Part shown: piece by piece, positions 33,187-44,569 of the stretch
How the letters are laid out: each line of letters starts with the position of its first letter
Position numbering within the stretch: position 1 is the stretch's first letter
Assembly (NCBI GenBank): GCA_022605425.2
Contig: CM061252.1
Coordinates: forward strand, 744,001-808,000
Length of the DNA: 64,000 bases
Reading direction: 5' to 3'
Source of the DNA: Hamiltosporidium tvaerminnensis
Lineage: Eukaryota; Microsporidia; Dubosqiidae
The notes under the pieces: model-generated
Databases searched by the model: none
Told to the model about the DNA's origin: nothing
Seen by the model: the letters and a program-made list of their open reading frames with translations, nothing else
Translations under genes and position numbers: made by a program

Positions 33187-35153
33187 ATAAACAGAAAATT
33201 TAATTACATTTAAGTGAAAAATTTTAGTGCGAAATTTAAAATTTTAGTAAGGTCGTATATATTTTGAAATTTTCAATTTTATTATTGTAAATGGACAAAA
33301 AAGGGGTAAAAATAAAAAATTTTGATCCCTAAAAAATTTTCATTTTCCCTCTAGCCTTTATCGAAAGTCTAACCCGAAATAGAAATAAGAAATCTTGTAC
33401 AGATATTCCAATGATGTTATATTTAAAAGAATTTTATTTTGTATCACACAAAATATTTTTTGTTTTCGAGGGAAATTATTTATACAATTATTAAGAATAT
33501 ACGCTAAATTATATAAAAAATATGATCGATTTGTACACTCTGGTAACTTAAAGAATTAAAATCTAAAGTAGTGTATGTTTAAAAAATTGAACATATTTCT
33601 CAGATTCAAATAAAAGCTATTTAAAAAGATTCATAAGTAAGAATTCGATACTGTTTGATTTTTAAAAGAGACATAAGGAAATTTATATTCTTTTTAAATT
33701 ATCTTAATATAAGTTTGCCTATTGTATAACTTTAAAATTTTTTTTGATATATGTTAAGATGATGTTTTAAATTTTTAATATAGAGTAAACTATATATTAA
33801 CATGTAATAGATACCGTAAGCCTAGATGAGCAAAGAGAATAACTGTAATTTGGCTTCAAATCTACCTATAAAACAAAGAGGTTTTTAACAGTAAAATAGC
33901 TGCGAAGATTGTGAACCAGTTCCTAAAAAAACATTCATATATCCTGATTAAGTCCATAAATTTATGAAAAAATAAAAAAATATTTAGGCTCTCTATAAGT
34001 TCTTACGAATTAAGCAGAATATAGAAGAGTTTTTTTTCCTATGGCTTGAGCTGAATTACAATGAAAATAATTTAAGAATTTTTGTTCCTAAATTATTTAA
34101 AAGGGTTTAATGTGAATATAAGAATATACAGCTTACCATTTTATGATGCCAAAAAACTATACTTGCTTTATAAGGGTGGGCAAAGGTGTATGTGTTGGAT
34201 GCCAGATTTATTTTTGATAACTTATAGATTATCTTCATTCTATAAGCAACACATGAACTTTATATTCCTTATAAATCAAGATTAACCCGACTAAAAAAAC
34301 ATTTTAATTCAACGGAAATTTATATTACAATATTCCAAATGAAATTTCATTTGATTTTTGATAGAAAGGAAAGGCAAATTAAATTCTTTCAGCTTAGGTT
34401 CTAATTCTTATTTCGGTTCCTTTGTTCGAGGATCGGAAATATTAGGCTTGAAGAGAAATTTCAATAATTGAAATAAATTCTATTGAATCATAAAAAGTAA
34501 ATAAAAACCCTAGGAAATTTGAAATTTTTGTCGATCTTCGAAGAAATTTCTAAATTTCATAACTTTAAAGTATAAAATTACGACTAAAATCTGCAAGTTG
34601 TAGTTTGAAAAGAAATAACATAATATATCAGGCCTAACGTAGAAATATTTTTAACATTTATCAAATATAGTTAGGATTAATTTCGGATTATACACTCGTA
34701 ATAAGAAATACTTAGTTGGGACCGGAATGTAACGCTTAGTTATTAATATTTTATTATACACGAAGTAAAAATCAGGGTTTTCTTTCGTAAAAATTCAAAG
34801 CAACTCTATCAATTTAAAACTCTAGTTATGAAAAATATTCGGAATATTAACTTGCGAAACAAGAATATGCACTCATGGCGGATAGTTTATCTGAAAATAC
34901 ACAGAGAAAAATCTACAGGAAAATAAAAAATCTAGAGATGGGGGAATTAAAACAAATACTCTGTAGCAAAACGACTTTTTACAATCGAATATCTGATTAG
35001 GGAGAAATCATGGAAAAATATCTGAAATGCCACAACCAGCCAATGTATAGAACACATGAAATAAATCTATAGTATAAAAACGAACCATGAAATAATGAGC
35101 TACTCTGATGTTTTCTTAATAGACCCCGGTGATGGAAGCCATTAAACCGGTTT

Positions 35154-35297
35154 AAAAGTGGTGTTCTGTTACATCTGCTGGAGAATTCTATTCTAAGTAG
35201 CAGAGTAAGATTGACATATGTTAGCAAAACTATATGGTTTTGCTGTGAATCTTGCGATTCAATATTAAAAAATACTCGAAATGGCAATATCTGATAT
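35154..35297 (+). pseudogene. Decayed coding stretch with WFCxxC motif, perhaps a transposase relic
   Basis: The plus-strand frame gives about 43 open codons (KSGVLLHLLENSILSS, then IWFCCESCDSILKNTRNGNI) before a TGA. The C-x-x-C preceded by Trp and followed by an R-x-G-N patch resembles the zinc-ribbon start of ISXO2/MULE-like transposases. It is independent of the stretch at 27090-27400. Weak. Confidence 0.28.
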
Positions 35298-36518
35298 TTG
35301 AATGAAATGGTTAACGTCTAACCTTGCTTCTTCTAATAAATTTAACTATAAATATATGAATATACAAAAGAAAACTTTAGTTCCTCTTTGCAAGAATTCT
35401 TCCTCTATTAGAGGAAATGAGATTAAGTAATTTTTTAAAACCCTCTTATATGAGAGAAATAGACCGAATAATATATTTAAAATAATTTTTTTATAAGATT
35501 ACACTATTGAAATCAGAATCGCTTCTTATGAGTTACTCCAAATTCTTAAAACTTCAAAACTAAATAAATATAATTTATTTGTAATAGTTGGAGCATTTCA
35601 AATGGATTATGACTATAATTTCATGTTTCATAAGCTCGCATGGTATTTTAGCTAAACGCAATAAAACTCCATAAAAATGTTTTATATACGTTTATGAAAG
35701 AATATATATGATACTAAAATATACCTAAGAAGCAGAAGAAAGATTTTTCATTTGAGCAATAAAAAGTATAAAAGGAAATAAAAATGTGGAGAAGACATGA
35801 GAAAAAAACATCACAGATAAATAGAAAAAGCTTTTGGACTTAACATCTCATACTTCATACAATATAAAATCTACTGAAATCAAAGATTTGCCCTACCAAA
35901 TAAAAAACGTCAATTGAAAGAATCGTCGAATTTAATAAGATAAAAATAACAAAGTGCATTTTGATGTGAAAACTTCTCAACCACTTTCATATTTGTTTAA
36001 ATATGAGGGAATAATATATTGCACCTTTTAAGATTTCCGATTTTAACTTAAAAAAAGTTTCTTTGATTTAATATATTCTCATTTTTCAATCTTATTATGC
36101 TTTTATTCTTTATAGTCTTAAAAATCTTTTATATCTATATTTGTAAGTTAAGTAATAATAAGCGGTCACTAAATTTTTGTCATAAATAAATTGAATTAAA
36201 TAGTTTCCTGTAGATATTTATATAAAGCGAATGGCAAATATTTAAAGATATAGTAATTTATAAAAATCTAATTTTAGTCCCTAGGTAAATTTATCGATAA
36301 AATATATGTATTAAAAAAGCAAATTAAAAAGTAGGATAAACCTAAAAATTAAATGTTTAAATATAAGCAAAATTAAAAAGTAGTCTGTAAGCTATTTATA
36401 TGATACTTAGGAAAATTTTAAAAAATAATACTTTTGTTTAAAACAGTCTTTCTCACTACATTTTGTGGTTAATACAGTCTTAAATAAAAAAATTATATTT
36501 AATGAATTTTTATTGAAA

Positions 36519-37215
36519 AATATCATATCATCTATTTAAGTGGCAGGTTTAATATTTTTTCATGATACTAGCGCAGCTTTGGATTTCATTATATTAGCTA
36601 TGGCTAGGTCTTTGTGGTATTTTCTACGATATATACATACCGAAATTTTCTACCTATAGAGTATGCAAACAGAGCCATTCAACAGCAAAAAAGTTGCCTA
36701 GAACTCCTAGAGATTTCGTGTCTATTGTGTCATCTTAGGTGAAAATCTACCCGGGGTTCAAAAGCCAGCATATTCCCATTTACTCTACACTATCTTAGTC
36801 GTATAGGATTTATACTGCCATATATCTCTATAGCTTGAGCTGTTTCTTTCTTAGAAGTTACAGTGCCATACCAACAGTAACAGGAAACATTTCTTCCTGA
36901 TTTTTTAAAGGGTAGGTTTTTTTGTTTCTGCCAGACGCTAAGCCTTTTGTCCCAAATTTGCAAGGCTAACTTAGCATTCTTCTAAACGAGAATTAGCCGC
37001 AAGTCAAACTGTGATTTCAATCTTGATACATGAAAAAAACGAACCTATCTTCGTAGAAAAAGTTTCAAACTTTTATAGACCTTCTATTTTTTATACAAAT
37101 TCTTAAGAAAATACCCAAACTTTAATATGGTTTCCTTCTCATCAAAAATTTAAACAAAGATTATCTTTCTAATTCCACATAATCGTTGCTAAGTGATTAT
37201 TTATAGTGTGACTAT
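36519..37215 (-). mobile_element. R1 retroposon copy 3 (old)
   Basis: Full-length but strongly diverged. Recognisable landmarks in order are TGGCAGGTTTAATATTTTTTC, AATCTACC, CATACCAACAGTAACAGG, GCCAGACGCTAAGCCTT, and the 5'-end CTAAGTGATTATTTATA near 37190. It is much older than copies 1, 2, 5 and 6. Confidence 0.7.
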
Positions 37216-37409
37216 TCTCGCTTAACGAATATAATGAATCAATTGCCTTTAATAATCCATGTGAAGATATTAGAGTACATATATTATAAAGGTAAAAAGT
37301 TATGTTGGAGAAGATTGAGCTAAAAGTAGAGATTTTATTGTGTGAACGCTGTTAAAATAAAAAAACTCTAGATAATTTAAACGATTCTCAAACGCGAGAA
37401 ATTATTCGT

Positions 37410-37715
37410 TTATGTAAATAATACAGCTGCAAATATAGAAAATAAAGCATCAAACAAAATACCAAATAATGACTTAATATGACTATAAAGAATAAGAGAA
37501 ATTGTCTTAGCATCCCAGTATAGGAAATTACAGGATAAAAATACAAACTGATCGCAAAAATTAGCCCAAGCACATAAAATATTTTGAAATTGATTTATTG
37601 CAAGTACTATGAAATTACGAAGAAGATACATATTGCGCATAAATTTATAGATTCCGATTCCAATAAAATAATAAAAAATCATTTTTATAAAAAGTTTATT
37701 ACGGTTATTATGCAT
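37410..37715 (-). CDS. Doubtful small membrane-protein ORF
   Basis: 101 codons with an ATG start and two or three hydrophobic stretches (MIFYYFIGIGIYKF, SLILYSHIKSLFGILFDALF). It lies between two oppositely oriented old R1 copies. The composition is compatible with a chance ORF in AT-rich DNA. No homologue is recognised and there is no CCC signal. It is listed only because it would sit inside a composite inverted structure. Confidence 0.2.
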   Translation of the reverse strand: MHNNRNKLFIKMIFYYFIGIGIYKFMRNMYLLRNFIVLAINQFQNILCAWANFCDQFVFLSCNFLYWDAKTISLILYSHIKSLFGILFDALFSIFAAVLFT

Positions 37716-37756
37716 ATTGTGTTATTACAAGATTTTATATTTGTTGTAATACTTAT

Positions 37757-38480
37757 GAGGTAGATGAATATAACCACATAAAAAACCATCTGCTTGGCAA
37801 TGATTAGATTGAATTGTTATAAATATTATTAATATTTTTAATTTTGATAGTAATAAAACCAAATTATATTTCGGTTGCTACGTGAAAATTTGTACGAGAA
37901 GGAGATGTCTACGAAACTGTGAAACGTTTTTAACAAATAAATTTGTAGTTTTTTATATAACCAGATTGTAGACCGTGGAATAATTTGTAGATAATTGGCA
38001 TATAAAAGCATGGAATCTTTCTTTTCTCAAACAGGCTGGATGGATTATCGCCTGGGAGATACAAAAACAAACCTTTTAAACCTGATAAAGCCAAGTAGCA
38101 GGTTATACCTGTTCATATGACATTGCACTATATAGGTGCGCCCATGTAAGTTACCAATATATATCTTGGGTAGAATTTTATAGAACCGGGAATTTTATAG
38201 TATGTAAAAATGCTGCATAGTCTTGGTGGTAGTAGGGGTAGTTTCGACCTAGGATCATACTCCAGCCAACAAACAATCGCGAACTTCTCGCAATGTCCAC
38301 ATATTAATATCATTCTACCCACCTTTTGGATAAAAGGCTTTGAGGTGTTAGTATCCTGGGAGATATCGATGAAGTGTTGAGGGTGCAAATATTTATATGA
38401 ACTTAGTCTGAAATTAACGGGATACAAACAAGTATAAAAATTATTACTATTTCAAAAAGATGTGATATTTTTTTAATAAG
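37757..38480 (+). mobile_element. R1 retroposon copy 4 (old)
   Basis: A diverged full-length copy. The 5' end ATAACCACATAAAAAAC is intact, followed by TCTGCTTGGCAATGA, GGTTATACCTGTTCATATGACATTGCAC and a GTGATATTTTTTTAATAA 3' end. The G run has been lost. It is head-to-head with copy 3, about 540 bases apart. Confidence 0.8.
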
Positions 38481-40639
38481 ATAAATTCCTAGGCATATTT
38501 CTAATAGTATTTTTGGTAAGAGTCCAATTCAATATACCGCATTCACATAGCAAAGGGCTTTACGGTTTTAACGAATATCTTTACTATTGCTTGAATATGT
38601 TAATTCTAAAAATATCTGAAGGATCATTTGGAACACTATTGAACAGTAATTACAATTCACATAAAATTAATCATTCCATATTTATGATAGTAGCAAAAGA
38701 ATATGTAAACAAAGAGTTTAAAATATTTCATTTATAAATTTTCCAACTGAAGTAAGCAAGGCTATTATTGGACGTAATCGAATCTAGGAAATGTTGTGTA
38801 AATTTCGACATATAAAACGAAAAACACATAAGTAATAGTGAAAATCATAAAACATAATACCTTAAGCAAGTTATATAAATTAACTTAAATTGAAAATAAA
38901 TTGGGTATTAAGAATATTAGATGAATTCTATCAAAGTAGAAAATGTAAAAATACATAGAGCAGAGAAAAATACACAGTAATAGTTAATTTTTTTGCTTTC
39001 TATTTTCGGTTTTAATTTAACTTGAATTTGTTAAGTTGAATTAGAGAAAAAATTCACATGATTAACATAAAACAAAAGAGGGTTTCATAATACAACCATA
39101 TTTCGATAGGTGTTTTCTCTGTATTTTTATCAAAAAATTAAATCCCACGTAATCACCAAAATAAAATCTTTATCATCTAATCATGAATTTCAAGACATCA
39201 AGAAAACTACACTGCGAATGAGATGTTTGTTAAAAAAAATTTTTACGCTTTGATAGATTAATTTGCATTTATTATGCCGGGGTTGGAAATATTTAGCAAA
39301 TAGAAGCAGTATTTCGAGAGTCAAGTAAAAATTATTTTATGAAGAGATAAAAATCTTTGTTGTAACATCATGATAAGGCAAAATTTGATGTTTCTAATAG
39401 ATTGGTATCTATTCTTATTTATGGTTAGAAAATCTTATTCAATTAATCGGATGATGCAGGGTTAGCCAAATATACAAAGAAAGTATATTTTGTTTCAATT
39501 GTAAGAATAAATTTAAAAATCTGTGTGGTAGGTCAGAAAGAAATGCTGTGTCTTTTCGACAGTGAAATCTGATTTCAACCAAACTTGATAATTTTGTAAA
39601 AAAATGAAATAACAAGAGAAAAACATTGATTAATATATATAAACGATAATCCAAACATACTATTAATACGTCGAGAAGTCCGTTTTTACGCGAAAAAATT
39701 CAATTATACAAACAAATTCTATGTTCTATAAAAAGAGCAGATGAACTAGTACTGACTTTTTTTAGTTTTAAGGTATAAAGTAAGAATTTTATGACCAACT
39801 CAGAGCATCATTCACAAGAGGAATCTATTTTGAAAACACTGATAAAAATACACGATATACCTCAAAAACTAGTAAATTTATTTGACGTTAGTTTAAAATA
39901 TTCCTCTACTTAACTAAATTAGTATCAACAATGAAATTGTAAAACAAATTGTTTATTTCACATAAGTATATTTAATATAAAAAAAAAATTAAATTCATCT
40001 GTAATTTCGCTCTGAAGTTGAGTATTCTGAGTTTTTTTAATTAGCTCACGAATAAGCATTAATATATAAATTAATTATAAAAAATCGATTTATAGACATT
40101 AAAAAAATTTCCAAGTGATCCGCTATAAAAACGCAGATTGATCAGCAAATTTTGTTTGGATTTTTAGAACCTAAAGAAATCTAGATCGCAGGAAACAATA
40201 TTGACTGATAGGGAAAACCTTGCATGTGTTTTTTTCTTGTGCAGATATACCAAAAGGCTAATTAAAATTAACCCTTAATAGTATTTTATTGAAAACAGCG
40301 TATACATCGAAAATAAAGTAAATTTTATTTGCCAAAACAGCAACAAAAAGGAATATTTCTAAATCATAATATTCTTTTTTTGTCATTATAATCAAGAAAA
40401 TTTGTAAACATATAGTAAATTACTGCAAAAAAATAGCAGTAAATGATAAATTTTATTTTTAATACATTGTTTTGGATGGTTTTTTTAAGGTGCAAATACT
40501 AAAAATAAGTAGTTCAATGCCCGTGTTAGCTCATAAGAAAAGCAATAGATCATTATATTAAGATGGCAGTAAATGTATAATTTAGATATGAAAGAATTGC
40601 GTATTCCATACATGTAAAAATCAATGTGTATGTGTTTAA

Positions 40640-41060
40640 GGACTGTAAATAAAAGGTGTTATTATTTTTATAAAGGAGTATTGTTTTTATACTAAAGATA
40701 GATCAACTAAAGAGTTAATTATGGGATTTTTATAAAAAGGTGTTGATAAGTGTGGGCGGATTTAAATGGTGTTATGATATAAAGTAGTATATTAAATGGT
40801 GTTAATGTGAAACGATTGTTTAAAGGGTGTTATTTAATTATATTATATTAACCGGTTGTTAATATAGATTGTTTTATGTTAAGCATTGTTGGGCAATTTA
40901 TATAGTTAACGTGTTGCAAATATAGATTGTTATATGGTAAAGATTGTCAATATAAAGAGAAATATGAGCCAGGGTGTTATTTGATAGTCAATGCGCTAAA
41001 GAGTGTTAATATATACTAGTATTATTAAAGAGGTGATTTACTGTTCCCAAAAATTTCAAC
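40640..41060. repeat. Degenerate GTGTTA-type minisatellite
   Basis: Irregular repetition of phrases such as AAAGGTGTTATTATT, AAAAGGTGTTGATAAG, AAATGGTGTTAATGTG, AAAGGGTGTTATTTAA and AGGGTGTTATTTGATA, roughly every 30-50 bases. All are in the same orientation and of the same motif family as the arrays at 55975, 62036 and 63300. Confidence 0.65.
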
Positions 41061-41572
41061 AGTTCTAATGGATAAGTCATTTAAAAGTGTAAATTTCTTT
41101 ACGACTCACCTTTGGAGAGACAATTAAACGCACAAGAGTAAACGCAGCAGTATATAGAATAGTTTGGTTAAAATGTTCATTTTCACATGACAACTCTATG
41201 TAGCCACTTCATTCTTTCAAATATCCCTCGCAATTTTCGTTTAGACATCAAAAATAAACCAAAATTTCTATGTTCAAAAGCATTCGGGAAAATGAATAAA
41301 TGCAGTTCAAATCAATAAACTAATGTATGCTTTCGTTTTTGCTATATTTGAAACCACTTTATTTTATTATCGCAGTAACACGCGCGGGTAAGCCACTTTA
41401 TACAAAAATTTCAGATGTACTTATAAAACATGACTGTAATATAAAAAAAACATTTATATTGAATCATACTTAACCGTACATGGATGATTTGTGTTTAGAC
41501 AAAATCTACAGTGTAATAGTTTTAATTAGAAAAAAAATAAATTTTAAGCTCCAAATAAATATTAATCGAAAT

Positions 41573-43531
41573 TTAATTATCACAATGTTGTTTTTCATCA
41601 TCGATTTCAGAATTAGTATATATATTTTCCATTCTCTTTTTGCAGAGAAGAGCAGACATATTAATATAAACATCTGAATATGCTTGATCATTGAGCCCGA
41701 CTTTTATATAATGATTGAATATAACACAAAGAGCTTCGGAAAATTTCATCATTCTTGTCAAATCTACACAGTTAGATGCAATTTTTTCAATATCGGAAGA
41801 TTCAAAATAAATTTTTACATCAGAAACCGATTTCCTCAAAGCACCATCCTCATCATAAAACGATTCCGATTGTGGAGCATCATACTTTAAGAAATCAATA
41901 TAAGCTAATATAATTTTTTTATAAAATATTTTAAATTCACAAATATCTTTGTAATCATTACTAGTTGAAGATGAACACATATTTCTCAGGAAACTTGATA
42001 GAGCTCGAAAATATTCTTTACAGTTTAAATCAAAAAAACTTTGTTTTTGTATTTGTCGAAGAAAAATTATGATTTCATCTGGATAAATTCTAAGTATACA
42101 GTCTGATATGACTCTGCTGAATCCGATATACTTATCAAAGATTATATGACTATTTTTATTGCAAAATCGAAGACTTTTTTTGATGAAGTCAAGCATATAT
42201 ATAGATTCGGCAAAAATTTCCGTTTTGAGGAAAATATGCCTCGCTATTGTATCAAAGGATTCATATTGTCTTACCATATCATGAAAAATATTTTTATTTC
42301 CGCCGTACATATCATAATCTTGGTATTTCGAGTAGCAAGTTTTTACAGATGTGTTCCTATGTTCATTTTTAATTGGAATTATACTAAGAAATTGTACATA
42401 TTTAAGGAGTAGAGTCCATAAGCACGAATTTTTCACTAAATTAATATTATGGGCAATTATATTTCGTATAAAGTGTTTAAAATGTATCAAACCCGAATAG
42501 TAAACAAATAAAGGAGAATCATCATCGCATAGATTAACTTTTTCGATGCATTCTAACATATTTCCGCTCAAATGACAAAGTATATCATATTTCTCAAATT
42601 TATCCCAGAAATTTTTTTCTTTTTCTGCGACTGAATCTATTAAATTAATAAAGGGTGTAGGATCTTTATGTATACGATTTGCATCAATATAGAAATCACC
42701 TGATATAAAAGTTTGTATATCTGTATAACATAAATCTTCTTTTGAGTCACTAAACACTGCATATGACCTTCTTTTTGTATTGATCATCTCTTTAAAATAT
42801 CCGGTTGGTGGTGGGCCTAATTTAAGTTTTAATGTTTTCTTTGTCGATTCTGGCTGTGATTTAGACATTCGAGTTCTTTTTTTAAAGGGTGATGAGTTTA
42901 TATCTTCCATAAAATCTGAATACGAACGAATAAGTGTTGACTTATCTTCAACTTCTGCATTGGATAGATTAGCAGGGATTTTTCTTTTTTTAAAACCATC
43001 ATCTTGTTCATCAGAATAACGATCCCAACAACATGGTTCAAGTTTATTGATTTTTAAAGCTTCTAATCTTTCACAATCATAGCTATCACAACGTGTTGAG
43101 GAAACAGATGATCGACCTGTATCATAGTTCTTCGGATAGCTTCTATATAATTTATTTCTTTTATGAGAACCATAAGTATAGTGGGGATTTTTTTTAAAAT
43201 ACGATTTCTTGATTCTACTTCCTGTTTTATTAAAATTATTAGAATTTTTGGCAAGAAGATCATTAGTCGAAAAAGAGGCTGCTATGGTTTCTTGTTTAAT
43301 ATCGCAAGTATCATCATGGTCATTGTCAGCAGCTTCTTTGTGCAACTCAATAGTCGATTCTTCTTTAACAAAAACATTATTTGAATATCTTTGATCCTGC
43401 GCACTTAATTCTGAATTAAAGGTGTAATTCGTTAGATTGTCTTCAATTTTTATAGAAAGTATATTGTTCTGGTGTGCAGGTTCTGAGGAATTGATTCTAC
43501 TAAAAATGCAAAAAGCCCAAAGATTTATCAT
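41573..43531 (-). CDS. Secreted-family hypothetical protein (member B)
   Basis: 652 residues from the chosen ATG. An in-frame ATG seven codons upstream (43552) would give 659. The inner start is preferred because a CCC lies at -7 to -5 and because it aligns with the starts of the other two members (MINLWAFCIFSRINSSE against MIASCLFYIFDTVFSSN and MLKFCLFCIFNTI). The hydrophobic start suggests secretion. About 40-240 (numbered from the upstream ATG) is polar and disordered, with basic clusters (FKKRTRMSKS). The C-terminal ~400 residues form the conserved core, including DIQTFISGDFYIDANRI, DDSPLFVYYSGLIHFKHFIRN, NSCLWTLLLKYVQFLSIIPIKN and ALCVIFNHYIKVGLNDQAYS. Unknown domain. Compared with member A the N-terminal half is much less conserved than the core. 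Confidence 0.85.
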   Translation of the reverse strand: MINLWAFCIFSRINSSEPAHQNNILSIKIEDNLTNYTFNSELSAQDQRYSNNVFVKEESTIELHKEAADNDHDDTCDIKQETIAASFSTNDLLAKNSNNFNKTGSRIKKSYFKKNPHYTYGSHKRNKLYRSYPKNYDTGRSSVSSTRCDSYDCERLEALKINKLEPCCWDRYSDEQDDGFKKRKIPANLSNAEVEDKSTLIRSYSDFMEDINSSPFKKRTRMSKSQPESTKKTLKLKLGPPPTGYFKEMINTKRRSYAVFSDSKEDLCYTDIQTFISGDFYIDANRIHKDPTPFINLIDSVAEKEKNFWDKFEKYDILCHLSGNMLECIEKVNLCDDDSPLFVYYSGLIHFKHFIRNIIAHNINLVKNSCLWTLLLKYVQFLSIIPIKNEHRNTSVKTCYSKYQDYDMYGGNKNIFHDMVRQYESFDTIARHIFLKTEIFAESIYMLDFIKKSLRFCNKNSHIIFDKYIGFSRVISDCILRIYPDEIIIFLRQIQKQSFFDLNCKEYFRALSSFLRNMCSSSTSNDYKDICEFKIFYKKIILAYIDFLKYDAPQSESFYDEDGALRKSVSDVKIYFESSDIEKIASNCVDLTRMMKFSEALCVIFNHYIKVGLNDQAYSDVYINMSALLCKKRMENIYTNSEIDDEKQHCDN

Positions 43532-43535
43532 GTAT

Positions 43536-43538
43536 GGG
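43536..43538 (-). promoter_or_regulatory. CCC start-proximal signal
   Basis: CCC at -7 to -5 before the inner ATG of the secreted-family gene (AGTCCCATAC-ATG on the coding strand). It argues for that start. Confidence 0.45.
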
Positions 43539-43552
43539 ACTAAAAGTTTCAT

Positions 43553-44569
43553 TATATATGTTAAATATATTAATTAATTTGATTTTTAATTAAAATATAC
43601 CGATAAAATATATTTACTGCCAACATTTTTTTTAATCTAAACATTGATTAAGAAATCTTCTTGCTTTCTAAAAAATATAGTAAAATTGAAAAAAATTTAA
43701 TTTTAAGATTTTTTACTGAAAGAAAAGTCTCTCCTATTGGAAAAATGGAAAGTATTTGTAAAATTTGGCAAAATATCTCTATATTATTTAAACGCATACT
43801 TAGGTATATGAAAACGGTAGAGATTGTCAAAATTTATTTAATTTCAAACAAATATTAGTAACGTCTGGTTCATTTCATTCCCCATATGTTTAGCTGTTTC
43901 TAACAAAAGGTATCTAACACAATTTATTTATAATAAAATTTTATTTTTGATTAATTCTGAAATTGATTTGTAAAACATAAAAAATAGATAATTACGCTTA
44001 AGATACAGAAAAAACTCGGTTTATTTTTATATTATCTGTATGTAAGTTGTGCCTTTGTAAAACATTAAGGTTATATCCATGCTTCTTTAAGAAGATAATT
44101 TATTCCCTAAAATTGTACTTAATAAATTTTCGCTCTTTTAAATAAGTTTTTAGCAATTTTAACTACTCACTTTTACTCTTATAAATCAGAACCTCACATA
44201 TTTTTTTTGTTGCGTTATCTAACTAGTTTCAATATCTAAAATACCGAGTTCGAGATTTTTTCATTCATGATTTTAGCAGCAATTTCCTCTATACTAGCGT
44301 ACTTATAAAGAGCATTGTTTTCCCGTGAAAATTCACTTATTTTAAAACCGATTGCGCTTTTCAGCATCTTTTCAGGGATTTAATTCCGACTCTTACCTAT
44401 TCGTAAATTAAAAGAATTCATTTACTGTATTCTAAAGTAAAATCAAGTAACTTTATGTCTATTTATTCATTGGCATTTGTAATATTTTACGGTAATGTTT
44501 TTACGCTCGGGCAAATTCGTCACAGGTTTTAAATATATATAATTTAACACATACTTAAGAATAAGCAGT
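43553..44569. other. 1-kb AT-rich gap
   Basis: Small overlapping ORFs on both strands (43648-43858) have chance composition. No repeat match is clear until the retrotransposon relic begins near 44570. Confidence 0.5.

Larger units (their letters stand above)
31436..33385. mobile_element. Inverted-repeat (TIR) element with nested R1
   Basis: The left end (from about 31439, GGTTGGACT...GACCAGAGGG) and the right end (up to about 33373) are inverted copies of each other over roughly 90 bases. Both arms share the runs AATTTTTTAGGG, TCAAAATTTTTTATTTTTAC and CCCC. A CGAAATA lies directly outside each end (31432-31438 and 33374-33380, allowing one base either way), a candidate target duplication. 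Removing the nested R1 (31559-32283) leaves about 1.2 kb containing one broken ORF. A decayed relative is at 5155-6240. The structure is that of a DNA transposon; the superfamily is not recognised. Confidence 0.75.
33386..41572. other. 8.2-kb gene-poor region
   Basis: The longest stretch without a convincing gene. It contains a small decayed coding stretch (35154-35297), two old R1 copies facing away from each other (36519-37215 and 37757-38480) with a doubtful membrane ORF between them, and a degenerate GTGTTA minisatellite (40640-41060). The remainder is AT-rich and unrecognised. Confidence 0.55.

Noticed and set aside
34997-35287. 96-codon minus ORF
   Set aside because: Overlaps, on the other strand, a stretch whose plus-strand translation looks more like a decayed coding sequence; no support of its own.
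43648-43858. Overlapping 60-65-codon ORFs on both strands
   Set aside because: Chance ORFs in AT-rich sequence with no start signal or recognisable motif.
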